Source: Hygrocybe punicea (Eukaryota > Basidiomycota > Agaricomycetes > Agaricales > Hygrophoraceae). Taken from it: DNA of 64,000 nt. The position numbers and the translations under genes were made by a program. The notes below the pieces were generated by a model, which saw only the letters and a program-made list of their open reading frames with translations, was not told the DNA's origin and ran no database searches. Each line of letters starts with the position of its first letter. Within the stretch, counting starts at the first letter, position 1. The stretch spans positions 5,456,001 through 5,520,000 of the forward strand of contig OY744465.1 in the NCBI GenBank assembly GCA_963556145.1, read 5' to 3'. Below are positions 1 to 11,777 of this stretch, in pieces.

Positions 1-306
1 ATTTCACACCAGCTATTACCGCTCATTTATGTATATTTTTAATGCTATTTGGAGTATTTTGAACATAACCAGAGCAATTCAGAGCACTGTAGAACAGCAA
101 TAAATCAATACATATACATCTAAGAGCTCTTTATGACGCTCTGAGGACCTTCCTCAGAGTACCTCAGAGTGTCCCAGAACACTCTCAATGCAAAATAGCC
201 AGCCACTGTGCTTTCAGATCGTTCTAGGTCACTCTGAGAACTCTGGTGCTCTGAGCACTCTGACACACTCTAACACACTCTGACACACTCCAAGAGTGTC
301 TCAGAG
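1..306. repeat. CTCTGAG-type short-motif repeat region
   Basis: From about 120 to 306 the motifs CTCTGAG and ACACTCTGACAC recur in loose tandem. No gene is visible. Confidence 0.6.
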
Positions 307-1500
307 CTATAGTGTTTTTCCTGATGTGTGGAGACTAAGAACGGGCGTCGGGTCTAACAGTGGGATCATATGGTGACAATGGTGGGGCTTGTTAGATCGC
401 AGATGGGTGCGGCAATGACACTGGAGGGCGCTCAAGTGTGCCTCGGGTGCCATTAATGGGGTCTGGGTGTTCTGAGTGATGGATCCGACAACAGAGGTGT
501 CTTGACTAGCGCAAGGACTCGAATTCGAGGCCACAGAGGCGAACATGGGGCTGTGTGGGGTCGATCGTGGCTACATAGGGCCATTCACAGTGGCAAGAGG
601 TCGAAGGAGCGGTAAACGGGTGGTCGGGTGTGGCGGTATGGCATAGGGCGACGTTGGGAAACGGAGGTGGATGACATGAGCATATATGACAGGACGTGGT
701 GTTGCGTGACATGGATCGTGGTTGCGTGAGGTCGTTCGAGGTGGCGAGAGGTCAGGTGAGCGGGAAACGGGTGGTCGAGGGAAGCGGGTATGGGATAGGG
801 CAACGTTGGGCAACGGAGGCGGATGACGTGGGCGGATAAGATGGAACGTGGGGTTGCGTGACGTGGATCATGGTTGCGTGAGGTCGTTCAAGGGTGCTGG
901 AGGCCGGGGGAGCGGGAGACGGGTGATCAAGGTTGGGGGTATGGCGTAGGGCGATGTTGGAGATGGGGGCGGATGACGTGGGGGAATACGATGACATGAT
1001 ACGGGTGGCATTTTCGTGATACTTTCGTGGCGGATAGATGTGTGGGGATTTGACAAGGGTGCGTTGGGTCGTGGTTCGGGTTTGGGCGGCTGGTGGTCAC
1101 GGTTTCATGGGCGTAACCCAACGGGGGCTTCATTTGGGCTCGCGAATGGACTTGAGGAGCATTGTGGGGTTGGTCGAGGGCATAGGTGGTCGAAGGGGAG
1201 TGGACGAGGACGGGGACGGTTGGGAGTCGAGAATGGAGGTCGACGGGGGGTGACGTGGCTCCTTGCATGGGACGACGAGGGATGAGAGCAGAGTCATTTG
1301 GGACAGGAAACGGTCCCACAGAGGTGCGAAGGCGTGAACATGGGTGTAGAGATGGTTGTACGTGGTGGTCGTTGGTGCTAGGTCTGGGAACGTGGGTACG
1401 AGGCGGCATGGTATGATGCCTGAACACGATGGGGTTCAGGTAGTACGGGCTCGCGAGAGACGATGTGGTGTGCTAGGAACTCACACCTTACAGCATATCT
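307..1500 (-). other. G-rich (+) / C-rich (-) block with about 151-bp tandem repeats
   Basis: Three degenerate copies of a unit of about 151 bp occur between about 545 and 1000; the landmark TAGGGCGACGTTGGG-like motif recurs near 644, 795 and 946. The minus strand is C-rich and stays open for long stretches (927-1427, 166 codons), giving Pro/His/Thr/Arg-rich translations with no recognisable domain. The composition resembles the interior of the short LTR element at 46874-48629, so this may be the interior of a related element. I do not call it a gene. Confidence 0.4.
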
Positions 1501-1517
1501 TTTTCACAAGACATGGC

Positions 1518-2540
1518 TCAGCCGAGATGGACAATTCCCACTCTGAGTGGGCCAGCCAATCTCGGCCGACCAATATCTTTCTCCAGGGGAGATGGCTTGG
1601 CTGAGGGGTCTATGTTCTGAGGGACATGAGTTGGCCGAAGCAGGGGCATATATTGGCCAACCGGTCTAGGTATTTCCACTGGCCATGGGAGGCGGATTGG
1701 CCGACCGGGCCAGGTATTTCGGCTGGCCATGGAACATGGATTGGCCGACTGGGCTAGGTATTTCCACTGGCCATGGGAGGTGGATTGGCCGATCGGTCTG
1801 GGTATTTTGGTTGGCCATGGAACATGGATTGGCCGACTGCCCTGGGTATTTCGGGTGGCCATGGAATGTGGATTGGCCGACCGGTCTGGGTGTTTTGGTT
1901 GGCCATGGAACATGGATTGGCCGATGGGTCTGGGTATTTCGGCTGGCCATGGGAGGTGGATTGGCCGACTGGGCTGGGTATCTTGGCTGGCCATGGAACA
2001 TGGATTGGCCGACTTGTCTGGTTGTTTCAGCTGGCCATGGAACATGGATTGGCCGACTGGGCTAGGTATTTCCACTGGCCATGGGAGGTGGATTGGCCGA
2101 CCGGTCTGGGTATTTTGGTTGGCCATGGAACATGGATTGGCCAACTGCACTGGGTATTTCAACTGGCCATGCAACATGCATTGGCCCACTTCCCTGGGTA
2201 TGTCAGCTGGCCATGCACCATGAGTTGGCTGACTAGTCTGGGCATTTCCGCTGGCCATGGAACATGGATTGGTCAACCACACTGGGTATTTCCACTGGCC
2301 ATGGAACATGGATTGGCCAACCAGTCTGGGTATTTTGGCTGGCCATGAAAGGTAGATTGGACAATGGAACTGGGTATTTCGGCTGGCCATGGAAAATGAA
2401 TTGGCCGACCGCACTGGGTATTTTCACTTGCCATGGGAGGTGGATTGGCCGATTTGTATTGGTATATTGGCTGGCTATGGTGCATGAGTTGGCCAAATCT
2501 CTGGGTATATTAGCTGGCTATAGAACTTTAGTTAGCTGAA
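1518..2540. repeat. 44-bp minisatellite, array 1
   Basis: About 20 or more copies of a 44-bp unit built around GGATTGGCCGA, GGTATTT and CTGGCCATGG; unit starts such as 1741, 1785 and 1829 are exactly 44 bp apart. Because 44 is not a multiple of 3, several frames stay open on both strands (for example 1518-2414 minus, 1773-2348 plus). Those open frames are products of the repeat and not genes. Confidence 0.93.
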
Positions 2541-3480
2541 GCGGGTGGGTACGCAGGCTGGCCCTAGGAAGGACATTGGCTAATGTTAGGGATATTCCAG
2601 TTATACATGGAACACAAATTGACAACAGTTTGTGGTATATTGGGCTCGCCATAGGACATAGTCATCATAGGTTGGCCAATCCTCATTAGTATATTGGCCG
2701 ATCACACATGGGTCACTTGCTCCTTTGAGTCTTTTGGCTGCTCATGCGACATGGGTTGGCCAATATTATGGATACATCAGCTGCCCATGGGGTTAGCCTA
2801 CACTAGGAATACATTGGCTGGTCATGGGACATGAGTTAGCTGATCCTATCAAGTCTTTGGTTGGCTGTGGGCCATGGAGTGGCCGGCCTGAGATACATTG
2901 GCCAGCCATGATATGGTTGGCTGACAATCTGACTTAAGGTTTGGTTGAGGCCGATAACATTCAATACATTCATTCTAAGCCAGTCACAGCTTAACACTAC
3001 AACAAGTACTGCTACTGTGAATTCACAAACACATCTGAAAGGACCAAAAGCAAGACCCCCAAGCCATTCAGTCTTGATCTCAAAGGAGGCTCTTCTCCTT
3101 CTTGATCAAGACTGACTGACAAAGAAAACACTACCAAAATCTTTGCAAACACATAACCAAAAATATGTTGACATAAACACTCATATCAGCCACACTAAGA
3201 ACATTACCTGGTCTCAATGTCACTAATGGGAGGCTTACAAATAATGATGAGGTTTACCTGGTCAAATTTCAATGATGCCACCAGGCCCACTACCAGTAGC
3301 TTGCCTGGCAAGGGAATCAGGGGGGTTCACCTGCTCTTTCATTCTTGGAGGCCTGTACAGTGGCAAGCAGTACTTTCTGGGGGCCAGACACCAACAGTTG
3401 GCACGCAAAGATGCCACAATATTCATTCAAGTTGAATAGCTCAGTTCAAAAAAAGACACTGTCAGTAATGGGATAATACA
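2541..3480. other. degenerate repeat tail and hairpin, no gene
   Basis: Decayed copies of the 44-bp unit (GGCTGGCCATG / TTGGCCAA) fade out by about 2960. At 3069-3114 an inverted repeat (CAGTCTTGATC / GATCAAGACTG) forms a hairpin. No supportable gene. Confidence 0.6.
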
Positions 3481-3505
3481 CATTAATCTCTCATCTGCAT
3501 GCAAA

Positions 3506-3878
3506 CACAGGAGACAGATGAGGATTTTTTGCCATCAAAGAATATTGCGATCTCCACTCAAATATTGACATTATTTTTGTTGTTATTATAAGTCCGAAAA
3601 ATGTTGTAAAACTAAGGTTAGTATTCACACCAAAGATAGTGCAGCAAATTTTAGATTATTTACTCTCCAGATGTTCAGGCACAAAGCCACATGCCTGAAT
3701 GTCTGGAGACCAAATAGTTTAAAATTTTGCCTGCACTGTCTTCAGTGTGAATACTACTTTTAGATAACCTTATTGTTTACAACCTTTTCAGACTTATGAT
3801 AACAACACAAATAATTTCAATATTTAAGTGGATATCGCAATATTCTTTGATGGCAAAAATCCTCATCTGTCTCCTGTG
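3506..3878. mobile_element. 373-bp foldback / MITE-like palindrome
   Basis: The sequence from 3506 (CACAGGAGACAGATGAGG) is the inverted complement of the sequence ending at 3878. The arms are about 180 bp with mismatches, and the centre is near 3693 where ATGTTCAGGCA meets TGCCTGAATGT. No coding capacity. A target duplication is not clear (AAA on both sides at most). It is probably a non-autonomous foldback DNA transposon. Confidence 0.7.
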
Positions 3879-4112
3879 AAACATAACAAAGAACATACCA
3901 CAGTAATAAAGTAGTCTGTGAAGTGATGAATATGAGGGAGGAAATCACATACCAGTTAAGACAATAACACTCCAGAATCTCTGGTTATTGCCTGGTACAA
4001 TAACCAAGGATCCTGTAGTGTCACCAAATGTGGTAGTAGTAGTTGTGAGGTAAGAAGAAAATAACCATGTTTGTCTTGTACTTATTTGTTCATGTGACTT
4101 AACGTGTTTGTT

Positions 4113-4190
4113 GATCACATGTCACAAAGTGTGATGTCAGGTTGGGCCGTCCAAACGTTACATCACACTTGTGACATGTCACATCTCATC
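4113..4190. repeat. inverted repeat, about 22-bp arms
   Basis: 4116-4136 and 4160-4181 pair (ACATGTCACA...GTGTGATGT with its complement), forming a stem with a spacer of about 23 nt. Confidence 0.6.
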
Positions 4191-4255
4191 AATCATGTGA
4201 CCTGTCGCGTTGCATTAATCATGTAACACGTGAGTGGTAATAATCATCATATTCC

Positions 4256-4349
4256 GAGGGCAGGAATCCTGCCCTCGTCTCACTATGTATAATAGGTAAA
4301 AAATACAATAATAATGATATAACGAGGGCAGGGAATCACCCTGCCCTCG
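4256..4349. repeat. two copies of a GAGGGCAGG hairpin
   Basis: 4256-4276 (GAGGGCAGGA / TCCTGCCCTC) and 4323-4349 (CGAGGGCAGGG / CCCTGCCCTCG) are perfect hairpins sharing the stem core GAGGGCAGG, 67 bp apart. Confidence 0.6.
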
Positions 4350-4551
4350 TCTCATTGCTGAGCCACCCCGACGGTCGGGTTCATTACCACCGCTGCTGCT
4401 GCCATTGCCATTGTAGTGTCTGCTGCTGCTGCTGCGGTTCACACTGCCGTTGCCGTTGCCGCTGCTGCCGTTGCCGTTGCCGCTGCTGCCGTTGCCGTTG
4501 CCGCCATTGCCATTGCCATCGCGGCTGCTGCTGCTGTTCACGCTGCTGGTG

Positions 4552-5290
4552 CTACTGCCGTGGCCGGTGCGGCTGCTGTTGCCGTTCCCGGTCCCGGTCC
4601 TGCTGCTGCTGCCGTTCCCGCTCCTGGTCCTGGTCCTGGTCCTGGTCCTGCTGCTGCCTCGCCATCTTTGTTGCTGTCCTCATTGTTGTCGTTGCCGTCC
4701 ATGCTGTCGTCGTTGCCATCCACACTGTTGTCGTTCCTGTGCTTGCTGTCATCGTTGCCGTCCCTGTGGTTGTCGTTCCGGTCCCCGTGGTTGTCGTTCC
4801 GGTACCCGTGGTTGTCGTTCCGGTACCCGTGGTTGTCGTTCCGGTACCCGTGGTTGTCGTTCCGGTACCCGTGGTTGTCGTTCCGGTACCCGTGGTTGTC
4901 GTTCCGGTACCCGTGGTTGTCGTTCCGGTCCCCTGCTGCTGCTGCTCTTGCCATTGCCGTTGCCATTGCAGGCTTCGCCTCGGCGCAGTAACGACTGCAA
5001 GGCATTAGTAGTACATAAAATAAGCAAAAAATCACTGATGACTTACCGTTGTCATCCTTTTCTTCCTCACCGTCGTCCACGTCTGGGTCTTCGTCGTCTG
5101 GGTCTTCGTCATCGTCTTCCGCATCCGCATCTGCATCAACCCTGTCTTTGTCTCCGCCAACCCGGTCTCCATCGTCCGCGCCATCCCCATACCGTCTCCC
5201 ATCGTCGTCCTCGTTCTCGTCATTCCAGTCCCCATGTCCGTCATTGCCATCCCCATTCTCGTCGCTCCGGTCTGTCATTCCGGTCCCCAT
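4552..5290 (-). CDS. possible low-complexity acidic / Thr-Gly / Gln repeat protein (hypothetical)
   Basis: Candidate two-exon gene, complement(join(4552..4994,5047..5290)), 228 residues. The 52-nt intron has GTAAGT...TTGCAG ends and joins two open frames in phase. The N-terminal exon encodes an Asp/Glu/Asn/Gly-rich acidic segment. The second exon crosses a 21-bp minisatellite read as alternating Gly-Thr and Thr runs, then a Gln/Asp/Arg-rich tail. No domain is recognised and other frames across the repeat are also open, so this may be only a repeat-driven open frame. The clean intron is the main argument for a gene. What precedes the first Met is unclear; an upstream intron ending TTTTTAG near 5472 is possible. 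Confidence 0.25.
4768..4930. repeat. 21-bp minisatellite
   Basis: About eight tandem copies of a 21-bp unit containing GTTGTCGTTCCGGTACCCGTG. The length is a multiple of 3, so each frame yields a heptapeptide repeat (YRNDNHG in one minus frame). Flanking sequence 4390-4660 is CTG/GCC/GTT trinucleotide-rich. Confidence 0.85.
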
Positions 5291-5858
5291 TCCGTTCTCA
5301 TCGTTGCCGTCCCCCCTCTCTTTGTTCCGGTCCTTGTTGTCGTTGTTCCGGTCCTTGTTGTCGCCGTTCCCGGAACCATGGTTGTTGCCCCCTTATGGGC
5401 CTCGTGTCATTGGCTGTCGATGTTGATGTGGTAATGTTCACGGTCGTCTGACGTGACGTTGCCGGAAAAGACCTAAAAAGTACGTGGAATTAGTTAATAA
5501 AAATAAATCAAACAAACTTAAAATGAAACTTAGCCTGGTGCTCTTCCGCAGCCTTGTGTCTGTGATCGTGGTTGCAAAGAAAGAGTGACGTGGCTTGAAC
5601 TCGCGTGAGAATTTCAACCGGCATTTGCCGATTTCCTAAACAGGGCCGAATTGCCATATTGGTACAGGTGGCTGGATTTTCTTATTGCTATTACATGCTG
5701 TATAACACGTCAATGGCCAGGGCAAGACCCTGAAGGGATGTAGGTATCCCATACCCACAAGTATGGTAAATTTTGTATTTTATTTGAGCCTACAGAGAGA
5801 GCTATTCACAATGTATTTGAGCCCTCTGCCAAAATTGGACCCTTAAACACCGAACTTT

Positions 5859-6182
5859 GCGAGTATACATCTAGAAAATCTAAAATTAATTCTAGCAGTA
5901 CTAGGTGAAGTGTGCTTCATTGTTACAATAAGTGCCTGGCAGTTAGTAGTCCAGGAAATGTGCTGTAGCCAACAAATGGTAAAGCTGTGAGTTGCGTGAC
6001 TTGAATCCAAATAACGGGACTTTGATTGAACAGCCAATAATTTATTAATGTGAAGTTCCACACACATTTGTCCTACAACACATTTCCTGGACTACTAACT
6101 GCCAGGCACTTATTGTAACAATGAAGCACACTTCACCTAGTACTGCTAGAATTAATTTTAGATTTTCTAGATGTATACTCGC
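5859..6182. repeat. inverted repeat left of the assembly gap
   Basis: Arms of about 120 bp: 5859-5979 and about 6061-6182 are near-perfect complements (both carry GCGAGTATACATCTAG at their outer ends). The right arm ends exactly at the run of N. Confidence 0.8.
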
Positions 6183-6282
6183 NNNNNNNNNNNNNNNNNN
6201 NNNNNNNNNNNNNNNNNNNNNNNNNNNNNNNNNNNNNNNNNNNNNNNNNNNNNNNNNNNNNNNNNNNNNNNNNNNNNNNNNN
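6183..6282. other. assembly gap (100 N)
   Basis: A run of exactly 100 N, presumably a scaffold gap of unknown true size. Confidence 1.
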
Positions 6283-6562
6283 TGACCAACACAGACAACT
6301 CTGGCTCTGAAAATATTATATGCGATACCCATATACATCCTCTAGGGAATTACCAATTCACTTTTCCGCTAATGTGTACAGAACATTTATGATTAAATTC
6401 CTTGTGAAACTCTTAGGTTGAGTAATAACTATAGTCCAGCCAAAGGTTTAATTATAAATCTTCTGTACACATGAGCTGAAAAGTAAATTGGCAGTTCCCT
6501 AGAGGATGTCTATGGGTATCGCATATAATATTTTCAGAGCCAGAGTTGTCTGTGTTGGTCAA
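6283..6562. repeat. inverted repeat right of the assembly gap
   Basis: 6283-6375 (from TGACCAACACAGACAACTC) is the inverted complement of about 6470-6562. The left arm starts immediately after the gap. Confidence 0.8.
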
Positions 6563-7200
6563 TATGGCTGGTCACAGAGAGAAAGTACTCTATTTTTTTT
6601 GAAAAAAGTTAAAGTGGCTATTTGAATTTTCTGAAGAGACAGTCCCCTAGAGATTCCCTGTGGGATCTCAAATTCCAAATAATAGAGCAATTGGACATGT
6701 TTTGAGTAAGATATAGTGGTTTTTAGAAATTTTCAAAAACAAAAAAATAGCATTTCTGCCCTAAGTTCTGCAAATAGCTGTAATTATGTATTTGGATGAA
6801 ATAATTATTAAATTTATGTGTCTATTTTAAGTAGTGGTTGTATATATTGGTTCCAATGGAGACTTGAGCAATATTAAATGGAAAAGCACAATATTCCAAG
6901 TGGGATTTTGCCACAGACTGTCATTGGGAATAAGTAGCTCCTGTAATGGGTGATAGCTGATAGAAAAGTAAGAGATTGTGCATTGTGAAAATAATAATTG
7001 TATAATTTTGCTATTCCCTGTGCTTTTAATGAGTACATTCAAATTATATTACATGGTAGATTTATGTCATGTACAGATTGACAGATTGAAATATTTGGAT
7101 TACTTTATATGGCAGTTTCTGAATAAATATTGGCTTGTGCTGGTGTGGGCTCTGTCAATGTTGTGAACATGAAATAATTGCAGGCAGAGTGGGGTGTGGC
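6563..7200. other. AT-rich spacer, no gene seen
   Basis: AT-rich sequence with only short open frames and no convincing splice-joined coding signal. Confidence 0.5.
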
Positions 7201-7214
7201 TCAAGCATGTGGAC

Positions 7215-8240
7215 CAACATGAGCCCACATGGCAGCAAGAGCTGGATCCTGGTCAACCCAATCCTGCAGCGAGAGTTAGGCCAGGGTCAACCCATTTCTG
7301 CAGCAAGAGCTGAGCATGGCAACCGAGTGCTGGAGCAATAGCCAGACCGTGGTGAACCCAATCCTGCCAATTGGGTGGGTCCAGGATCAACCCAATGCTA
7401 CAGAATGGGCTGGACCCCAGTCAACCTACCCTGCAGCAATAGCTGGACCCTGGTCAATGCAGTGCTGCAGCAAGTGCTGGACCCAGGTCAACCCAGTGCC
7501 ACAGCAAGAGCTGGGACCAGGTCAACCCAATGCTGCAGTAATTGCTGGACCTGGGTCAACCCAGTGCTGCAGCAAGAGCTGGAACCCAGTCAACCTACCC
7601 CGCAGCAAGTGCTGGACCCAGGTCAACCCAGTGCTGCAGCAATAGCTGGACCCAGCTCAACCCAGTGCTGCAGCAAGAGCTGGACCCCAGCCAACCCAAG
7701 CCCTGCAGCAAGTGCTGGACCCAGGTCAACCCAGTGCTGCAGCAAGAGCTGGGACCATGTCAACCCAATGCTGCAGTAATTGCTGGACCTGGGTCAACCC
7801 AGTGCTGCAGCAAGAGCTGGGACCAGGTTGACCCAATGCTCCAGCAATAGCTGGCCCTGGGTTGACCCAGTGCTGCAGCAAAAGCTGGCCCTGGGTCCAT
7901 CCGGTGCAGCAGCAAGAGCTGGACCTGGGTTGACCCGATGCTGCAACAAGAGCTGGACCTGGGTTGACCCAATCCTGCAGCAAGAGCTGGGGCCAGGTCA
8001 ACCCAGCAATCAGCAATAACTGAAGCCAGGTAAACCCACATGGCTTGAACAGCTGGACCTGGGTCAACCCAACCATCCTGGAATAGCTGCCCTGGGTTAA
8101 CCTACCCCATGGCAGAGCTGACACCGGGTTGACCCACCGAGCTGCCCTTGACTAGCAAGAGCTGTACCTGGGTCAACCTACCACACCACATTTCCCCAGC
8201 AAGAGCTGTCTTTTGGGTTAACCTACCCCCAGCAAGCAAC
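7215..8240. repeat. 34-bp minisatellite
   Basis: About 28 copies of a 34-bp unit containing CAACCCAGTGCTGCAGCAAG and AGCTGGACCC; for example CAACCCA at 7624 and 7658 are 34 bp apart. Both ends are degenerate. Open frames across it on both strands are repeat artefacts. Confidence 0.9.
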
Positions 8241-9636
8241 TGCGCTATGTGTACCTACCTTTTGCAAATATATCTGCGATTGGGTTAACCAAAATGACTG
8301 GGTCTACTGAGCGGTGGGTGGTTCAACGAAGATGTGAGTGGCCGTGGATGTCGAGTATGGCGGGGATGAGAAGGATGATGTGGCGATGGCGTGGGGCATT
8401 GATAATGGCAAAGACGGCTCGAGAGGGCTTGTGACTGGCGTTGTGGGACTCTGGGCAGCTGTACGAGACAGCGGATAGTCCAACGAACGCATTAGGGACT
8501 GGCGATGTCGACTTGGCTGGGACACGAAGCGAGGTGACGTGGCACAACATTGAGGGCTTGAACGTGGCGAGGGCTGCTTGCCTGGATGACAAAGGTGAGT
8601 TCGTAGACATAAACGGGAGCAATTTGGGCATGAAACACGCAGGTGGATGAGGGGGCATGTCGAAAGCGGTGTATGCTAGGTTGTATTCGGAGCAATGGCG
8701 AGTCCGTAGATGGGAACCCGGCACGAAACGGGGGCAACATGGTGGAACTGGTCGAGAACTGAGTTTGCTGGGTGCTAACGTAGTTTTTATTGGGACGGTG
8801 CGGGCTTGGACAAGGGGCATGTCAGGGTTTGTATCCGGTAACAAGTGCGAGTTCTTAGGCGGGAGCAGCTGGGGCTGCACAGGCTAAACCTGTTGCACAG
8901 CGCTCCGTCTGTTCCAAGTCGTGTTTGACGTGCGAGTGCTGTTGGGTGGGTTGTTGGGGCTTTTGGGTCGCAGTTCTTCAACGGGTATCGGTGTGGTGTG
9001 GGATTCCGAGCGTGTTGGGGGTCTATAAACAAGTGTGGATAGTGGATGTGATGAAGTTCGAGTCGACGAAGGAGTGTGTTGGATCATGGCTGTGCAGGTT
9101 GCCTAAAGCGGAAGCCGTTGGGTCGGAACGGTACAAGGACGGGTTTGAAGTCATTACTGAAACTGAACAATTGCGGTCATAAAAGAAGAGAAGATAGTAA
9201 TAGAATCAAACCCAAATGATGGTGTGATAGTTGGCGATTGGATGTCAAAGCATTGGGTGTCGAATGTAAAGAAGTCGGGTAATGGGTGTCGGATGTATAG
9301 AGTGCTGTGGCAAGGCTTGTTTCGAGATGACGAAGGGAAATGAAGGGCTATGGAATGAATGTTTCTTGACACTGAATTATCCTCACGGTGGGCTCCAGAT
9401 GTAGATGCGGGTTCTTTGTGGCTTCGGAACAATAATGAGAAATGTGAGAAATAGATCCTAGCCTAGGGGTGTCAGCGTAGAAGTGACTGTGGATAATCAG
9501 TATTGGGGTCAGTTAGTAAATGAAGAAATGGGATGTAAAATGTAAGCCGCCACGTAAAACTGAACAAATAATAACAAAGCTGGCGATGAACGGAGTGAAA
9601 ACGGACTAATAACGACGAACCCGACGATGCCAACGA
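8241..9636 (-). mobile_element. internal part of a minus-strand LTR retroelement (decayed)
   Basis: This lies directly downstream, in minus orientation, of the LTR at 9637-10309. At 9614-9632 the plus strand reads like a tRNA 3' end (CGAACCCGACGATGCCA), so the minus strand carries an 18-nt primer-binding site, TGGCATCGTCGGGTTCG, 4 nt after the LTR end. Further in, a leader motif GGAGCCCACCGTGAGGA (around 9380-9405, minus) resembles GGAGCCCACCGCGAGGA near 12091 (plus). The minus frames (for example 8304-8880) are Pro/Ser/Thr-rich, broken by stops, and give no recognisable gag or pol. Confidence 0.55.
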
Positions 9637-10309
9637 TGTCGGGTATGGCGGGTCGGGTCAGGTTGGGTCGGAAACGATGAATGAATATACGGGAATGACA
9701 ATAAAGACGATGACGTGAACTACGAAAAGCTAAGGGTCTATGAGGACGAGGACTTTGAAGGGATTAAAATGATTCTGACTATAGGGAAATGGGGACTAAG
9801 GGTATCTCTTTTGTGTTGTGTTGTACGGTCGTCGGGGACCGTTTTTATAGTACATATGTGTGTAGTCTACTTTTAGACTTGTCTATTTCGGCCAATAGAA
9901 ACTACAAAGAAGAGCTGGAATGGGGATGTGAAAAGGGGGGTTGCAAAGCAACGAAGACAGAGAAATGGAGGGGAAAACGAATAACCATGAAAAAGACGTA
10001 AAAAGTCATACATATCTCCAAAAGGACGAGGGGATGCCTAAATAAGGTAAGTCCGAAGTCGGGGATCGAGTCCAATGAGATCCGTCTCCTACAATTAGAA
10101 CTCTGGGGCTTCTGAGGCTGCTGGATTTGGTTCGAAAGTGGCTGTGACAAGGCGGCATACGTCGGGTCACATCGGTCACATCGGGTCACATCACGTCAGG
10201 TTACGTCAGGTTACGTCGGGTTGGAATGGGAATCGTTTGGAGGCGTTGGGTTCATCCGGATTTGTGATATATCAACGATACGGACTCAGAGGGATGTTGA
10301 GTCTCTACA
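9637..10309 (-). mobile_element. LTR, minus orientation (673 bp)
   Basis: In minus sense it begins TGTAGAGACTCAAC at 10309 and ends ...CCCGACA at 9637, followed 4 nt later by the primer-binding site. A TATA-type box lies at about 9842-9849 (minus CTATAAAAA). It is an inverted copy of 10887-11513. The flanks show no direct target duplication, as expected for the 5' LTR of a longer element rather than a solo LTR. Confidence 0.7.
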
Positions 10310-10844
10310 GTGGCCAGACCATGGCAGGATATGTGCTTGCTAACACAGTATCATAGCATCCAAGCAGCCAATTAGTTGTGGGGGGGTGGGCATTAAGTGT
10401 TTCTGGTGGCAGAACGATGTCTGTATGATGATAGTCTTTCAATTGCATTCGAAAGCCTGACCACACCTCCAGCTTGTGAAATGGGAGAGAATCGTCAGCA
10501 GTGGGGGGATGACGGCCTCCTATGGTGTATACTGAGTTGTCCTTTCGTTTGGTGCGCCATAGAAAGTGGGAAAGGGCAGGAACAAGGTCGGAGATGTTGA
10601 ACATTACTGCAGCATCATGCATGGACATTCTTTTAACAGATGGATCCCAAGTCAAGTGGAATGCTGTTGAATTGACACTAAATGTTCGGTGTGGAAGGGG
10701 AGTAGAGAGGTGACATCCAGAGGCTAAATGAGTTGCTTCCACGAAATAATTGGTGGTGAGTCGATGTGGTCCAACAACATTGTGAATATTGTTTTCATAA
10801 TCTGACTTGGATTCAGAATCGGAGTCACCATTAGAACTATTCAT
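10310..10844 (-). pseudogene. Plavaka-type transposase fragment (C-terminal region)
   Basis: A minus open frame of 179 codons. The segment with STAFHLTWDPSVKRMSMHDA, then PALSHFL, IGGRHPPTADDSLPF, VLPPETLNAHPP and GCYDTVL fits, from memory, the C-terminal domain (DUF6830-like) of basidiomycete Plavaka transposases of the CACTA-related group. It is only a fragment. Both ends are cut by LTR sequence: the frame stops at a TAG supplied by the first bases (TGTAGAG) of the LTR at 10309, and the upstream side is cut by the LTR starting at 10887. I am fairly sure of the family and certain that the fragment is not a complete gene. Confidence 0.6.
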
Positions 10845-10886
10845 CCAAGCTATGCTGTGTGTGGTTTGAGCCTGCCGGATCGTCGT

Positions 10887-11513
10887 TGTAGAGACTCAAT
10901 GTTCCCCTGAGTCCGTATTGTCGATATATCATGAATCTGGACGAACCCGATGCCTCCAAATGATTCCCATTCCAACTTGACGTAACCCGATGTGACCGAC
11001 ATGACCTGATGTATGCCGCTTTGTCACAGCCGCTTTTGGACCAAATCCTGCAGCCTCAGAAGCCCCGGAGTTCTAATTATAGGAGACGGATCTCATCGGA
11101 GTCAATCCCCGACTTCGGACTTACCTTATTTATGCATCCCCTCGTCCTTTCGGAGATATGTAGGACATTTTACATCTTTTTCATGGTTATTCGTTTTCCC
11201 CTCCATTTTCCTGTCTATGTCACTTTGCAACCCCCCTTTCCACATCCCCATTCCATCCTCTCTTTGTAGTTTCTATCGACCGAAATAGACATGTCCGAAA
11301 AGTAGACTACTCACTCATGTACTATAAAAATGGTCCCCAACGACCGTACACAAAAGAGATACCCTTAGTCCCCGTTTCCCTATAGTCAGAATTGTTTTAA
11401 TCCCTTCAAAGTCCTCGTCCTCATAGACCCTTAGCTTTTCGTAGTTCACGTCATCGTCTTTATCCTTGTTCTATTATTCGTTCATCGTTTCCGACCCGAC
11501 CTGACCCAACCCG
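10887..11513 (+). mobile_element. LTR, plus orientation, inverted copy of 9637-10309
   Basis: Begins TGTAGAGACTCAATG, carries a TATA box (ACTATAAAAA at 11321-11330), and stays homologous to the other LTR up to CCAACCCG. It lacks the last bases (CCATACCCGACA) and any primer-binding site. It abuts the 263-bp terminal repeat that starts at 11515. By eye about 85-90% identical to its partner. Confidence 0.65.
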
Positions 11514-11514
11514 T

Positions 11515-11777
11515 TGTAGAGGCTCCGGGCCGTCTGGACCCGAATCCTCTTCATATCCCACATCGTCCCCATCCATTCCCATTCATGTATCGTCGATTCC
11601 GCCCGATTCCGGTCCTCTCCGTCGATTCCACTCCGGATCCCCCTCCGGAATCGTTCATACTCAAGATGTGATGTCTCTAACGACCCGGAATCACTATGTA
11701 TATAGTTACATATGATATATCTTCGTTTCCCGTTACTTAGTACATAGCACCATCTCCACTCCACTCCACTCCTATCA
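11515..11777 (+). repeat. left terminal direct repeat (263 bp)
   Basis: TG...CA ends. Nine differences from 15753-16015, all C/T or G/A transitions within CpG/TpG/CpA contexts. Confidence 0.85.

Noticed and set aside
1518..2540. Several open frames of 100-300 codons on both strands
   Set aside because: They are repeat artefacts of the 44-bp unit, which stays open in most frames; no domain or splice structure.
7215..8240. CRISPR-like regular spacing
   Set aside because: The array is a continuous 34-bp minisatellite without unique spacers, in a eukaryotic genome.
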